From Streptomyces sp. NBC_01454 (GTDB taxonomy: Bacteria; Actinomycetota; Actinomycetes; Streptomycetales; Streptomycetaceae): 64,000 nt of DNA. How positions within the stretch are numbered: the first letter of the stretch is position 1; each line of letters begins with the position of its first letter. The stretch covers positions 4,092,001-4,156,000 of the forward strand of contig NZ_CP109460.1 of the NCBI RefSeq assembly GCF_036227565.1, in the 5' to 3' direction. The notes beneath the pieces are model-generated. The model was not told the DNA's origin. It saw only the letters and a program-made list of their open reading frames with translations, and ran no database searches. This document shows positions 52,224 to 59,847 of the stretch, piece after piece. The position numbers and the translations under genes are program-made.

Positions 52224-53267
52224 TCAGCGGGTGAAGGCGTTCCGTACGGCCCGGTACTCGCGGGTCCACCACACGGCCAGCGCGGCCGCCGCCGGGAACT
52301 GGGGGTCGGTGCGGCGGTCGCCGAGCTGGTAGCGCCAGGTGAGCATCCAGAAGTCGTTCAGCCGCTCCCACCACACCCGGTGGACGGCCGCGGCGAGCTC
52401 CCCGGCGCCGGCTCCGCAGGCGCTGCGGTAGGCGCCCGCGTACGCCGCCACCTTGGCCAGGTCCAGGGTCCCGCAGGGGCGCACGAAGAAGATCGCGGCG
52501 GCCCGGACCGCCTCCTCGGCGCGCGGCTGGACGCCCAGCCGGTCCCAGTCGACGATCGCGGTCGGTTCCGCGCCGCGGTAGAGGACGTTCAGCGGGTGGA
52601 AGTCGCCGTGCACCCAGCCCGCCGGGGGCTCGGCACCGGGCGCCGGGCGGTGGTGCGCCTGCTCGGCCAGCAGGGCCCGGCGCTCCAGCAGACGGTGCTC
52701 GGCGAGTTCGTCGAAGCTGGTGCGCGGACGGGCGCCACGGGCCAGGGCCAGCAGGTCCTCGATCGTCTCGAAGGTCCGCTCCGGGTCGGCGCCGGCGTCC
52801 GTGCAGGGCGGCCGCGGCGGATGCGGCTCGTCGGCCATGACCTGCGCCAGGGCGGTGTGGACCAGCCCGAGCAGCGCGCCCAGCCGCCGGGACTGGCCGC
52901 GGGTCAGCGCCGCGCCGCCGAGGTGCCGGCCCTCGACCCAGGGGTGCAGGGCGTAGCAGCGGCCGTCGAGGACGGTGACGGTGCGGCCGTCCGCGTCGGC
53001 GAGGGGCGGCGCGACCGGCAGGCCGAGCGCGGCGAGCCGGCGGGTGGCGCGGTGCTGGCGGGTGAGCGCGGCGTGGTCGCCGTCGAGGTGATGCTTGAGG
53101 AAGTAGCGGCCGCGGGTGGTGGCGAGGAAGTAGCCGTGGTTGAGCAGACCCTCGGCGACGGGCTCACAGGACAGCGGCGCGCCGGCGCCGGTGTAGTGGC
53201 GGAGCAGGGCTCCGAGGGTGTCTTTGTCGGGCGTCGCCGCCGTCCGGACTACAGATGAGCGCAGCAC
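52224..53267 (-). CDS. Aminoglycoside/choline phosphotransferase (APH) family protein
   Basis: A 347-residue APH-fold kinase. The catalytic loop GWVHGDFHPLNVLY and the metal-binding AIVDWDRLGVQP are intact, so it should transfer phosphate from ATP to a small molecule. The N-terminal HYTGAGAPLSCEPVAEGLLNHGYFLATTRGRYFLKHHLDG resembles homoserine/choline kinase-type members rather than resistance enzymes. Substrate unknown; I would not call it antibiotic resistance. GTG 53267 lies seven bases after TAACAT on the reverse strand and lacks a ribosome-binding site, so it is probably leaderless. It converges on the kinase gene with only 18 nt between. Confidence 0.82.
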   Translation of the reverse strand: MLRSSVVRTAATPDKDTLGALLRHYTGAGAPLSCEPVAEGLLNHGYFLATTRGRYFLKHHLDGDHAALTRQHRATRRLAALGLPVAPPLADADGRTVTVLDGRCYALHPWVEGRHLGGAALTRGQSRRLGALLGLVHTALAQVMADEPHPPRPPCTDAGADPERTFETIEDLLALARGARPRTSFDELAEHRLLERRALLAEQAHHRPAPGAEPPAGWVHGDFHPLNVLYRGAEPTAIVDWDRLGVQPRAEEAVRAAAIFFVRPCGTLDLAKVAAYAGAYRSACGAGAGELAAAVHRVWWERLNDFWMLTWRYQLGDRRTDPQFPAAAALAVWWTREYRAVRNAFTR

Positions 53268-53274
53268 CCACCAG

Positions 53275-53280
53275 ATGTTA
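53275..53280 (-). promoter_or_regulatory. -10 element of a leaderless transcript (APH-family gene)
   Basis: TAACAT on the reverse strand ends seven bases before GTG 53267. Confidence 0.45.
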
Positions 53281-53319
53281 GATCAACGGCATCCGTCGGA
53301 GCGGGCGCGCCGGAGAGCC

Positions 53320-53736
53320 TCACACAGAGTGCGCGCCCCGGAAGGCCGGCACGTCGCTGAGGCAGTGCATGGTCACGAACTCCGGCTCGATGCGCAGGAA
53401 CACCGGGGCGAAGGGGACGCCGTCGGCCAGCAGGGGCGTGCGGCCGAAGAGCTCCCGCTCGACGGGGGTGGGCTCGACGACCCGGGCGGTGCCGGTGAAC
53501 TGCACCGACCAGGTGTCGTTCTCGCCGCTGTTGACGTTGTCGGCTTCGTAGGCGACCACGCTGCCGTCCAGGGCCTGGTGGTAGTCGTAGCCCTGGTGCA
53601 GCCGCAGCACCAGTCGTCCGTCGAGGACGAGGTGCCGGGCGACGGTGGTGAAGGGCAGTGCCCGCCGACTGGCGGAGACGCGCCCGTACGGCGTGCGGCT
53701 CAGCAGCTCGATGGCACGGTAGTTGTCGGTGGGCAT
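53320..53736 (-). CDS. Pyridoxamine 5'-phosphate oxidase family (flavin-binding split-barrel) protein
   Basis: A 138-residue split-barrel protein. The motif GRVSASRRALPFTTVARHLVLDGRLVLRLHQGYDY and the later WSVQFTGTARVVEP match the PNPOx-like F420/FMN-binding family. Such small proteins bind flavin, F420 or haem and often belong to hypoxia or stress regulons. ATG 53736 has AAGGTGG upstream. A DevR-type response regulator gene lies upstream in the same orientation, separated by 121 nt that hold a DosR/OsdR-like dyad (53795-53809). The specific reaction is unknown. Confidence 0.8.
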   Translation of the reverse strand: MPTDNYRAIELLSRTPYGRVSASRRALPFTTVARHLVLDGRLVLRLHQGYDYHQALDGSVVAYEADNVNSGENDTWSVQFTGTARVVEPTPVERELFGRTPLLADGVPFAPVFLRIEPEFVTMHCLSDVPAFRGAHSV

Positions 53737-53794
53737 GGGACCACCTTGCCGGGCGGAAACGACCGGCACGTAGGGGCCAGCAGCCCCGTGCGGC

Positions 53795-53809
53795 GGGGTC
53801 AATGGTCCT
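53795..53809. promoter_or_regulatory. Imperfect DosR/OsdR-type box
   Basis: GGGGTCAATGGTCCT is an imperfect dyad of the GGRCC-N4-type half-sites bound by DevR/OsdR regulators, 59 bp upstream of the flavin-protein start. Confidence 0.35.
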
Positions 53810-53857
53810 GAATCACCATGAGCCGGGCGAGGCGTCCGTCTCACCCCCTGGGCTGTG

Positions 53858-54535
53858 TCAGTGCCGTTCCGCCTGCATGCGCGCGACATACGCGGCGGCC
53901 TGGGAGCGCCGTTCCATGCCGAGCTTGGACAGCAGGGAGGAGACATAATTCTTGATCGTTTTCTCGGCGAGATGCAGCCTTTCGCCGATCGCGCGGTTGG
54001 TCAGCCCTTCGCCGATCAGATCGAGAATCCGGCGCTCCTGGTCGGTGAGGTTCGCCATCCGGTCGTCACCCTTGGTGGTGCTGCCGTCGCGCAGCCGCTC
54101 CAGCACCCGGGCGGTGGCCACGGGGTCGAGCAGGGACTTCCCGGCCGCCACATCGCGCACCGCGGAGAGGAGTTCGTTGCCCCGAATGGCCTTGAGGACG
54201 TATCCGGACGCACCGGCCATAATCGCATCGAAGAGGGCCTCGTCATCCGCGAACGAGGTGAGCATCAGGCATTTGATGTCCTCATCCTGCGAACGGATCT
54301 CGCGACAGACCTCCACACCGCTCCCGTCGGGCAGCCGGACATCGAGCACCGCCACGTCCGGGCGGGTCGCCGGGATCCTGACCAGGGCATCTGCCGCCGT
54401 ACCCGCCTCGCCGACCACCTCGATGTCGTCCTCGACCGAGAGCATTTCGTGGACGCCACGCCGGACAACTTCGTGGTCATCGAGCAGGAATACCGTGATT
54501 TTTCCGTCTTCGCGCACGACCCCAGTCTCACACAT
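53858..54535 (-). CDS. NarL/FixJ-family response regulator, DevR (DosR)-like, orphan
   Basis: A 225-residue response regulator. The receiver domain has acidic DD in VFLLDDHEV, the phosphorylation Asp in VAVLDVRLPDGSG, and conserved Ser/Thr and Lys in LTSFAD and VLKAIRG. The LuxR-type helix-turn-helix (LTDQERRILDLIGEGLTNRAIGERLHLAEKTIKNYVSSLLSKLGMERRSQAA) is very close to the mycobacterial DosR pattern. No sensor kinase is adjacent, so it is an orphan. ATG 54535 has GGGAAG upstream; GTG 54517 is an alternative. It is divergent from the second oxoacid-dehydrogenase operon. I recall the S. coelicolor counterpart as an orphan regulator affecting antibiotic production. Confidence 0.88.
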   Translation of the reverse strand: MCETGVVREDGKITVFLLDDHEVVRRGVHEMLSVEDDIEVVGEAGTAADALVRIPATRPDVAVLDVRLPDGSGVEVCREIRSQDEDIKCLMLTSFADDEALFDAIMAGASGYVLKAIRGNELLSAVRDVAAGKSLLDPVATARVLERLRDGSTTKGDDRMANLTDQERRILDLIGEGLTNRAIGERLHLAEKTIKNYVSSLLSKLGMERRSQAAAYVARMQAERH

Positions 54536-54845
54536 CAAGTCTTCCCGTGCTCCAGGTCACCGATATAACGTGCCGTTGTCCCGGCGGCCTGCAACGCTGT
54601 GACCAGGAGTTGTTCCAAGCCTTAGCGATTTACTTGGAAATCCAAGCAAAATCGCAGGTCAGCGCCGTTTCCACTTCGGCTTTGACAATGGGTAACGTGC
54701 AATGAGCAGGCCACTGTCCGGGAGCTTTGTTCCACCCGGAGCCGGGCCGCGATCGCACACACCCCGTGCGCCGTATCGGATACCGGGTGAGCCGCAATAC
54801 GGCCACCGGCGGACCCCGGGGGCCGGACAGACGGAGGAGCAGCAC
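54536..54845. promoter_or_regulatory. Divergent regulatory region with large dyad upstream of the E1-E2 operon
   Basis: A 310-nt gap. CTTGG-AAAT-CCAAG at 54633-54646 is a perfect inverted repeat nested inside GCGATTT (54625-54631) and AAATCGC (54649-54655). The whole makes a 31-bp near-palindrome of unusually high A/T content. A further TTCCAAG at 54613-54619 repeats the half-site. TTGACA occurs at 54682-54687. Confidence 0.6.
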
Positions 54846-56063
54846 GTGACCGTGGAAGGCACTGCGCAGCGGAAAAACACCCGCGGCAGCAGCAAGCGCA
54901 CCGCCGCCAAAAAGGCGACGCCGGCCAAGAAGGCGTCCCCGGCCCAGGACCGGAATTCCGGCCGGACCGAGCAGGCGGAGCAGGATCAGCTCGTACAACT
55001 GCTGACCCCCGAAGGGGAGCGGGTCGAGCATCCCGATTACTCGATCGACCTGTCCCCCGACGAGCTGCGCGGTCTCTACCGCGACATGGTGCTGACGCGG
55101 AAGTTCGACGCCGAGGCGACCACCCTCCAGCGCCAGGGCGAGCTGGGCCTGTGGGCCTCGCTGCTGGGCCAGGAGGCCGCCCAGATCGGCTCCGGCCGCG
55201 CGCTGCGCGACGACGACTACGTCTTCCCGACCTACCGGGAGCACGGCGTGGCCTGGTGCCGCGGCGTCGACCCGACGAATCTGCTGGGCATGTTCCGCGG
55301 CGTCAATCACGGCGGCTGGGACCCCAACACCAACAACTTCCACCTCTACACCATCGTCATCGGTTCGCAGACGCTGCACGCGACCGGCTATGCGATGGGG
55401 GTGCAGAAGGACGGCGCGGATTCCGCGGTCATCGCGTATTTCGGTGACGGTGCGTCCAGCCAGGGAGATGTCGCGGAATCCTTCACGTTCTCCGCGGTCT
55501 ACAACGCCCCGGTCGTGTTCTTCTGCCAGAACAACCAGTGGGCGATTTCCGAGCCCACCGAGAAGCAGACCCGGGTGCCGCTCTACCAGCGCGCCCGCGG
55601 CTTCGGATTCCCCGGTGTACGGGTCGACGGCAATGACGTACTGGCCTGTCTGGCGGTGACCCGGGCGGCGCTGGAGCGGGCGCGCACCGGCCAGGGCCCG
55701 ATGCTCATCGAGGCGTTCACCTACCGCATGGGTGCCCACACCACCTCCGACGACCCGACGAAGTACCGGGCGGACGAGGAGCGGGAGGCCTGGGAGGCCA
55801 AGGACCCGATCCTGCGGCTGCGGACCTACCTGGAGTCCGAGGGCATCGTCGACGAGGCCTACCTCGCCTCGATCGACAAGGAGAGCGACGCCCTGGGCAA
55901 GCGGGTCCGCGACGCGGTCCGTGCCATGCCCGACCCGGACGACATGGCGATCTTCGAGAATGTCTATGCCGACGGGCATGCGCTCGTCGATGAGGAGCGC
56001 GCGCAGTTCGCCGCCTACCAGGCGTCGTTCGTCGATGCCGACGCCGCCGCGGAGGGGAACTGA
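54846..56063 (+). CDS. 2-oxoacid dehydrogenase E1 alpha subunit (second set; branched-chain or pyruvate)
   Basis: A 405-residue E1 alpha with the TPP motif from GDGAS (180-184) to QNNQ (N209, N210) and the loop YRMGAHTTSDDPTKYR. Its first 50 residues include a Lys/Ala/Pro run (KRTAAKKATPAKKASPA) like histone H1 tails, unusual for this family. GTG 54846 has GGAGGA at 54833-54838; an ATG at 54702 would add 48 residues without a ribosome-binding site. The core differs enough from bkdA at 37450 that this set may prefer pyruvate or other acids. From memory, the syntenic S. coelicolor genes are called bkdA1B1C1. Confidence 0.88.
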   Translation: MTVEGTAQRKNTRGSSKRTAAKKATPAKKASPAQDRNSGRTEQAEQDQLVQLLTPEGERVEHPDYSIDLSPDELRGLYRDMVLTRKFDAEATTLQRQGELGLWASLLGQEAAQIGSGRALRDDDYVFPTYREHGVAWCRGVDPTNLLGMFRGVNHGGWDPNTNNFHLYTIVIGSQTLHATGYAMGVQKDGADSAVIAYFGDGASSQGDVAESFTFSAVYNAPVVFFCQNNQWAISEPTEKQTRVPLYQRARGFGFPGVRVDGNDVLACLAVTRAALERARTGQGPMLIEAFTYRMGAHTTSDDPTKYRADEEREAWEAKDPILRLRTYLESEGIVDEAYLASIDKESDALGKRVRDAVRAMPDPDDMAIFENVYADGHALVDEERAQFAAYQASFVDADAAAEGN

Positions 56064-56065
56064 CC

Positions 56066-57049
56066 ATGGCCGTCTTCGAGAAGATCACCATTGCCAAGGC
56101 GATCAATGAATCGCTGCGTGCCTCCATGGAGGCCGACCCCAAGGTCCTCGTCATGGGTGAGGACGTCGGCAAGCTCGGCGGCGTCTTCCGCGTCACCGAC
56201 GGCCTGCAGAAGGACTTCGGCGACGACCGGGTGATCGACACCCCGCTCGCCGAGTCCGGCATCGTCGGCACCGCGATCGGCATGGCCCTGCGCGGCTACC
56301 GCCCGGTCGTCGAGATCCAGTTCGACGGCTTCGTCTTCCCCGCCTACGACCAGATCGTCACCCAGCTCGCGAAGATGCACGCCCGCGCGCTGGGCAAGGT
56401 CAAGGTGCCGGTCGTCATCCGCATCCCGTACGCGGGCGGCATCGGCGCGGTCGAGCACCACTCCGAGTCCCCCGAGGCGCTGTTCGCGCATGTCGCGGGC
56501 CTCAAGATCGTCACCCCCTCGAACTCCTCCGATGCCTACTGGATGCTCCAGCAGGCCATCGCCGGAGACGACCCGGTCATCTACTTCGAGCCCAAGCGCC
56601 GCTACCACGACAAGTCGCGGCTGGACACCGAGTCGATCCCGGACCCGCTGCACAAGGCCCGGATCGCGCAGAGCGGCGCCGACCTCACGCTGGCCGCCTA
56701 CGGCCCGATGGTGAAGGTCTGCCTGGACGTCGCCAAGGTCGCGTCGGAGGAGGGCAAGTCGGTCGAGGTCGTCGACCTGCGCTCGCTCTCCCCGATCGAC
56801 TTCGACACCGTGCAGTCGTCGGTGGAGAAGACCGGCCGGCTGGTCGTCGTCCACGAGGCCCCGGTCTTCTTCGGCGCAGGTGCGGAGATCGCCGCCCGGA
56901 TCACCGAGCGGTGCTTCTACCACCTGGAGGCTCCGGTTCTGCGGGTCGGCGGTTTCCACTCCCCGTATCCGCCCTCCCGTCTGGAGGACGAGTACCTTCC
57001 GGGGCTGGACCGGGTGCTCGACGCCGTTGACCGTGCGTTGGCGTACTGA
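56066..57049 (+). CDS. 2-oxoacid dehydrogenase E1 beta subunit (second set)
   Basis: A 327-residue E1 beta that starts two bases after the E1 alpha stop. VLVMGEDVGKLGGVFRVTDGL, IPYAGGIGAVEHHSESPEALF and EVVDLRSLSPIDFDTV correspond block by block to the E1 beta at 38640. It supplies the glutamate that activates TPP and half of the active-site channel. ATG 56066 has GAGGGG upstream. It forms an alpha2beta2 enzyme with the preceding gene product. Confidence 0.92.
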   Translation: MAVFEKITIAKAINESLRASMEADPKVLVMGEDVGKLGGVFRVTDGLQKDFGDDRVIDTPLAESGIVGTAIGMALRGYRPVVEIQFDGFVFPAYDQIVTQLAKMHARALGKVKVPVVIRIPYAGGIGAVEHHSESPEALFAHVAGLKIVTPSNSSDAYWMLQQAIAGDDPVIYFEPKRRYHDKSRLDTESIPDPLHKARIAQSGADLTLAAYGPMVKVCLDVAKVASEEGKSVEVVDLRSLSPIDFDTVQSSVEKTGRLVVVHEAPVFFGAGAEIAARITERCFYHLEAPVLRVGGFHSPYPPSRLEDEYLPGLDRVLDAVDRALAY

Positions 57050-57066
57050 GGGTTTGAGGAGAGTTC

Positions 57067-58545
57067 GTGACCATGACTGCAAGTCCCGCCCGCACTCAGC
57101 GCTTCCGCGAGTTCAAGATGCCCGACGTGGGCGAGGGGCTCACCGAGGCCGAGATCCTCAAGTGGTACGTCCAGCCGGGCGACACCGTCGCCGACGGCCA
57201 GGTCGTCTGTGAGGTCGAGACCGCCAAGGCGGCCGTCGAACTGCCCATTCCCTACGACGGGGTGGTGCACGAGCTGAACTTCGGCGAGGGCGTCACCGTC
57301 GATGTCGGCACCGTCATCATCTCGGTGGACACCGACCCCGGAGCCGGGCCCGCCGCGGCGCCGGCGGCGGACGCACCGCAGGAGGCCGCGCCGTCCGCCG
57401 AGGAGGACGCCGAGCCGCAGGGCCGTCAGGCGGTGCTGGTCGGCTACGGCGCCGCGCCGTCCTCGACCAAGCGCCGGGCACGCAAGCAGCCCGCGGTGCC
57501 GGCCCAGCCGGAGTCCGCGGGCGCCGCGCTCCAGGCGGAGCTGAACGGGCGGGCCACGCCCGTGCCGATGGTCACCCCGGTGCCCGTGCCCGCCGCACCT
57601 CCCGCTCCCGTGGTCCCGGTCGCAGGAGCGGTGGCCGGCGGCCGTCCGCTGGCCAAGCCGCCGGTGCGCAAGCTCGCCAAGGACCTCGGTATCGACCTGG
57701 CGACGATCGCGCCGACCGGGCCGGAGGGCATCATCACCCGCGAGGATGTGCATGCCGCCGCCGCACCGGCAGCGGCGCCGTCCGTGGCCGCCACCCCCGG
57801 GCCGGTGGCCGTGGCCCCGGCTGCGGTCCCGGCCGGGACCGCCGGCGGCGAGCGGCGGGTGCCGGTCAAGGGCGTACGCAAGGCCACCGCACAGGCGATG
57901 GTCGCCAGCGCCTTCACCGCGCCGCATGTCACGGAGTTCATCACCGTCGATGTGACCCGCACGATGAAGCTCGTCCAGGAGCTCAAGCAGGACCCGGACA
58001 TGGCGGGGCTGCGGGTCAACCCCCTGCTGCTCGTCGCCAAGGCCCTCCTGGTCGCCCTCAGGCGCCACCCGGAGGTCAACGCGGCCTGGGACGAGGTGAA
58101 CCAGGAGATCGTCTACAAGGACGGCGTCAATCTCGGGATCGCGGCGGCCACCCCGCGCGGGCTGATCGTCCCGAACATCAAGGACGCCGGATCCAAGACG
58201 CTCCCCCAGCTCGCCGCGGAACTGGGCGACCTGGTCGCCACCGCCCGCGACGGCAAGACCTCCCCTGCGGCGATGTCCGGCGGCACGGTCACCATCACCA
58301 ACGTCGGCGTCTTCGGCGTCGACACCGGTACGCCGATCCTCAACCCGGGGGAGTCGGCGATCCTCGCCTTCGGCGCGGTCAAGCTCCAGCCGTGGGTCCA
58401 CAAGGGCAAGGTGAAGGCGCGTCAGGTCACCACCCTCGCGCTGTCCTTCGACCATCGCCTCATCGACGGCGAGCTGGGCTCCAAGCTGCTCGCCGATATC
58501 GCCGCGGTGCTGGAACGGCCCAAGCGGCTGATCACCTGGGGATGA
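57067..58545 (+). CDS. Dihydrolipoamide acyltransferase E2 subunit (second set)
   Basis: A 492-residue E2 with one lipoyl domain (lipoyl Lys in VETAKAAVELP), an Ala/Pro linker, a peripheral-subunit-binding domain (AKPPVRKLAKDLGIDLATIAPTGPEGIITREDVH) and the catalytic domain ending LSFDHRLIDGELG. It forms the core of the complex and transfers acyl groups to CoA. GTG 57067 lies a few bases after GAGGAGAG; ATG 57073 is possible. No E3 gene follows. The operon ends near a parS palindrome that could also fold as a hairpin. Confidence 0.92.
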   Translation: MTMTASPARTQRFREFKMPDVGEGLTEAEILKWYVQPGDTVADGQVVCEVETAKAAVELPIPYDGVVHELNFGEGVTVDVGTVIISVDTDPGAGPAAAPAADAPQEAAPSAEEDAEPQGRQAVLVGYGAAPSSTKRRARKQPAVPAQPESAGAALQAELNGRATPVPMVTPVPVPAAPPAPVVPVAGAVAGGRPLAKPPVRKLAKDLGIDLATIAPTGPEGIITREDVHAAAAPAAAPSVAATPGPVAVAPAAVPAGTAGGERRVPVKGVRKATAQAMVASAFTAPHVTEFITVDVTRTMKLVQELKQDPDMAGLRVNPLLLVAKALLVALRRHPEVNAAWDEVNQEIVYKDGVNLGIAAATPRGLIVPNIKDAGSKTLPQLAAELGDLVATARDGKTSPAAMSGGTVTITNVGVFGVDTGTPILNPGESAILAFGAVKLQPWVHKGKVKARQVTTLALSFDHRLIDGELGSKLLADIAAVLERPKRLITWG

Positions 58546-58578
58546 GCCGAGACGCGGGGCCGGGCGGTGCGACGCGGC

Positions 58579-58592
58579 GTTTCACGTGAAAC
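58579..58592. promoter_or_regulatory. parS site 6 (extended palindrome)
   Basis: Exact GTTTCACGTGAAAC, extended so that 58574-58597 is a perfect 24-bp palindrome. It lies 33 bp after the E2 stop and may double as a terminator hairpin. Confidence 0.92.
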
Positions 58593-58741
58593 GCCGCCCG
58601 GGCCCCGTCCGGGCTCCGCGGCCGCACGTCCGCGAAAGGCTCGCCGAGGAGTTCCGAAAGGTTCCAGCCGGGGCGCTGCGAGGAAGCTGAGGTCAGTGGC
58701 CTGCCAGGGGCCGCCCATCCGAGGCAGGAGGTCCGGCGATC

Positions 58742-59155
58742 ATGTCCGACACCACACCCGCGCCGCAGGTATGGCCGACGCTGCGGGCTCGCGATGCCCG
58801 TGCGCTGATCCGGTTCCTGGTCGATGCGTTCGGCTTCGAGGAGACCGAGGTCATCCCCGGCGAGGGTGAGCGCATCGCGCACGCCCAGCTCTCCTGGCCG
58901 GAGGGCGGCGGCATCATGCTCGGCTCCGCCGGGGACGAGAAGGATGACCACTGGCCGCTGCGGCCGGGGACCTTCGGGGCCTATGTCGTCACCGATCACC
59001 CCGACGAGCTGTACGCCCGCGCCACCGCGGCCGGCGCGGAGATCACCGATGAGCCGGCGGTCACCGACTACGGCTCACGGGGCTTCGGCGCGCGCGATCC
59101 CGAGGGCAACCGCTGGTCGTTCGGGACCTATCGCGGGGAGCCGCGGACGGGGTAG
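58742..59155 (+). CDS. VOC superfamily (glyoxalase/bleomycin-resistance fold) protein
   Basis: A 137-residue vicinal-oxygen-chelate protein. The beta-alpha-beta repeats begin WPTLRARDARALIRFLVDAFGFEETEV and end YGSRGFGARDPEGNRWSFGTY. This fold serves glyoxalases, dioxygenases and drug-binding proteins; residues alone do not tell which. It resembles the PhnB-like/YaeR-type cytosolic members. ATG 58742 follows GGAGG at good spacing. It converges on a small membrane-protein gene. Confidence 0.85.
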   Translation: MSDTTPAPQVWPTLRARDARALIRFLVDAFGFEETEVIPGEGERIAHAQLSWPEGGGIMLGSAGDEKDDHWPLRPGTFGAYVVTDHPDELYARATAAGAEITDEPAVTDYGSRGFGARDPEGNRWSFGTYRGEPRTG

Positions 59156-59175
59156 CGAGCGGTCCGGGCCGGTGG

Positions 59176-59352
59176 TCAGCCGTGGATGAGCTGGACCGCG
59201 CGGCTGAAGTGTCCCACCGGGCCGTTCGTGCCGGATTCCTCGGCGCGGGCGGCGCCGCGGGTCAGGGTGACGCCGGCCCACAGGCCGGCCACGATCAGGG
59301 CCACGACGACGGTGTTCCGCGTACGGCGGCCGGCGTTCGTCCTGGGCTGCAT
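59176..59352 (-). CDS. 58-residue small membrane or secreted protein
   Basis: A short gene on the reverse strand. ATG 59352 follows AAGGGGAG at six-base spacing and opens 58 codons to TGA 59176. The product starts MQPRTNAGRRTRNT and has one hydrophobic segment (about residues 15-30, VVVALIVAGLWAGVTL). It then continues TRGAARAEESGTNGPVGHFSRAVQLIHG. A basic N-terminus followed by a helix fits a membrane anchor or an uncleaved signal. The good ribosome-binding site and balanced composition support a real gene. Function unknown. Confidence 0.68.
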   Translation of the reverse strand: MQPRTNAGRRTRNTVVVALIVAGLWAGVTLTRGAARAEESGTNGPVGHFSRAVQLIHG

Positions 59353-59847
59353 GGTCCACTCCCCTTGGCTGTCGGAGCCTCCCCGGCTCCCTGCCTCTAT
59401 TCACCCATGAGATGCGCGCCCCTCCGTACGCGGCAGGTACGGACTCGTGTCAGTCCTGAGGTGGACACGGCATCCGCCTGTGGTCTGCCTTCCGGCAGGG
59501 GCCGGGCCCGCCAGGGGAAAGCGGAATGCCGCCGACCGCGCGCCGCTCACGGTCGGCACCTCGGTCCACGACCGGATAGCCAGGCGCAGCCGGGCCGCTG
59601 ACCAGGACATCGTCCCCGGCCTGGGGGTGGTCCCGGGCGGTGTGGCAGGCGCCCCCGTTTCTTGCGGGGGAGGGCGGAGGCGAACGGGCCCGGTCCGTCA
59701 TGAGGTGTACCCCGCCCAGGCGGAGGACCGGGGTGCGGAGCGGGGGCGGCGGGTGGCTGCGGGGACCGGTCCGCCCGGCCAGGCAGGACATGTCCGTATC
59801 GCGGACCGAGGTTTCGCACGTATACCTGTTGTATCTATCATGTGTGC
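59353..59847. other. Intergenic region with GntR-gene promoter at its right end
   Basis: A 495-nt gap. Near the right end ATAC-CTGTT-GTAT (59822-59834) is a short inverted repeat that fits a GntR operator, overlapping the -10 region of the following gene. I see no gene in the rest. Confidence 0.45.
59836..59841 (+). promoter_or_regulatory. -10 element of a leaderless transcript (GntR gene)
   Basis: TATCAT ends six bases before ATG 59848. Confidence 0.45.

Noticed and set aside
52224..53267. Antibiotic resistance gene (aminoglycoside phosphotransferase)
   Set aside because: The fold is APH-like, but the N-terminal region and context fit the broad metabolic kinase group; nothing indicates an aminoglycoside substrate.
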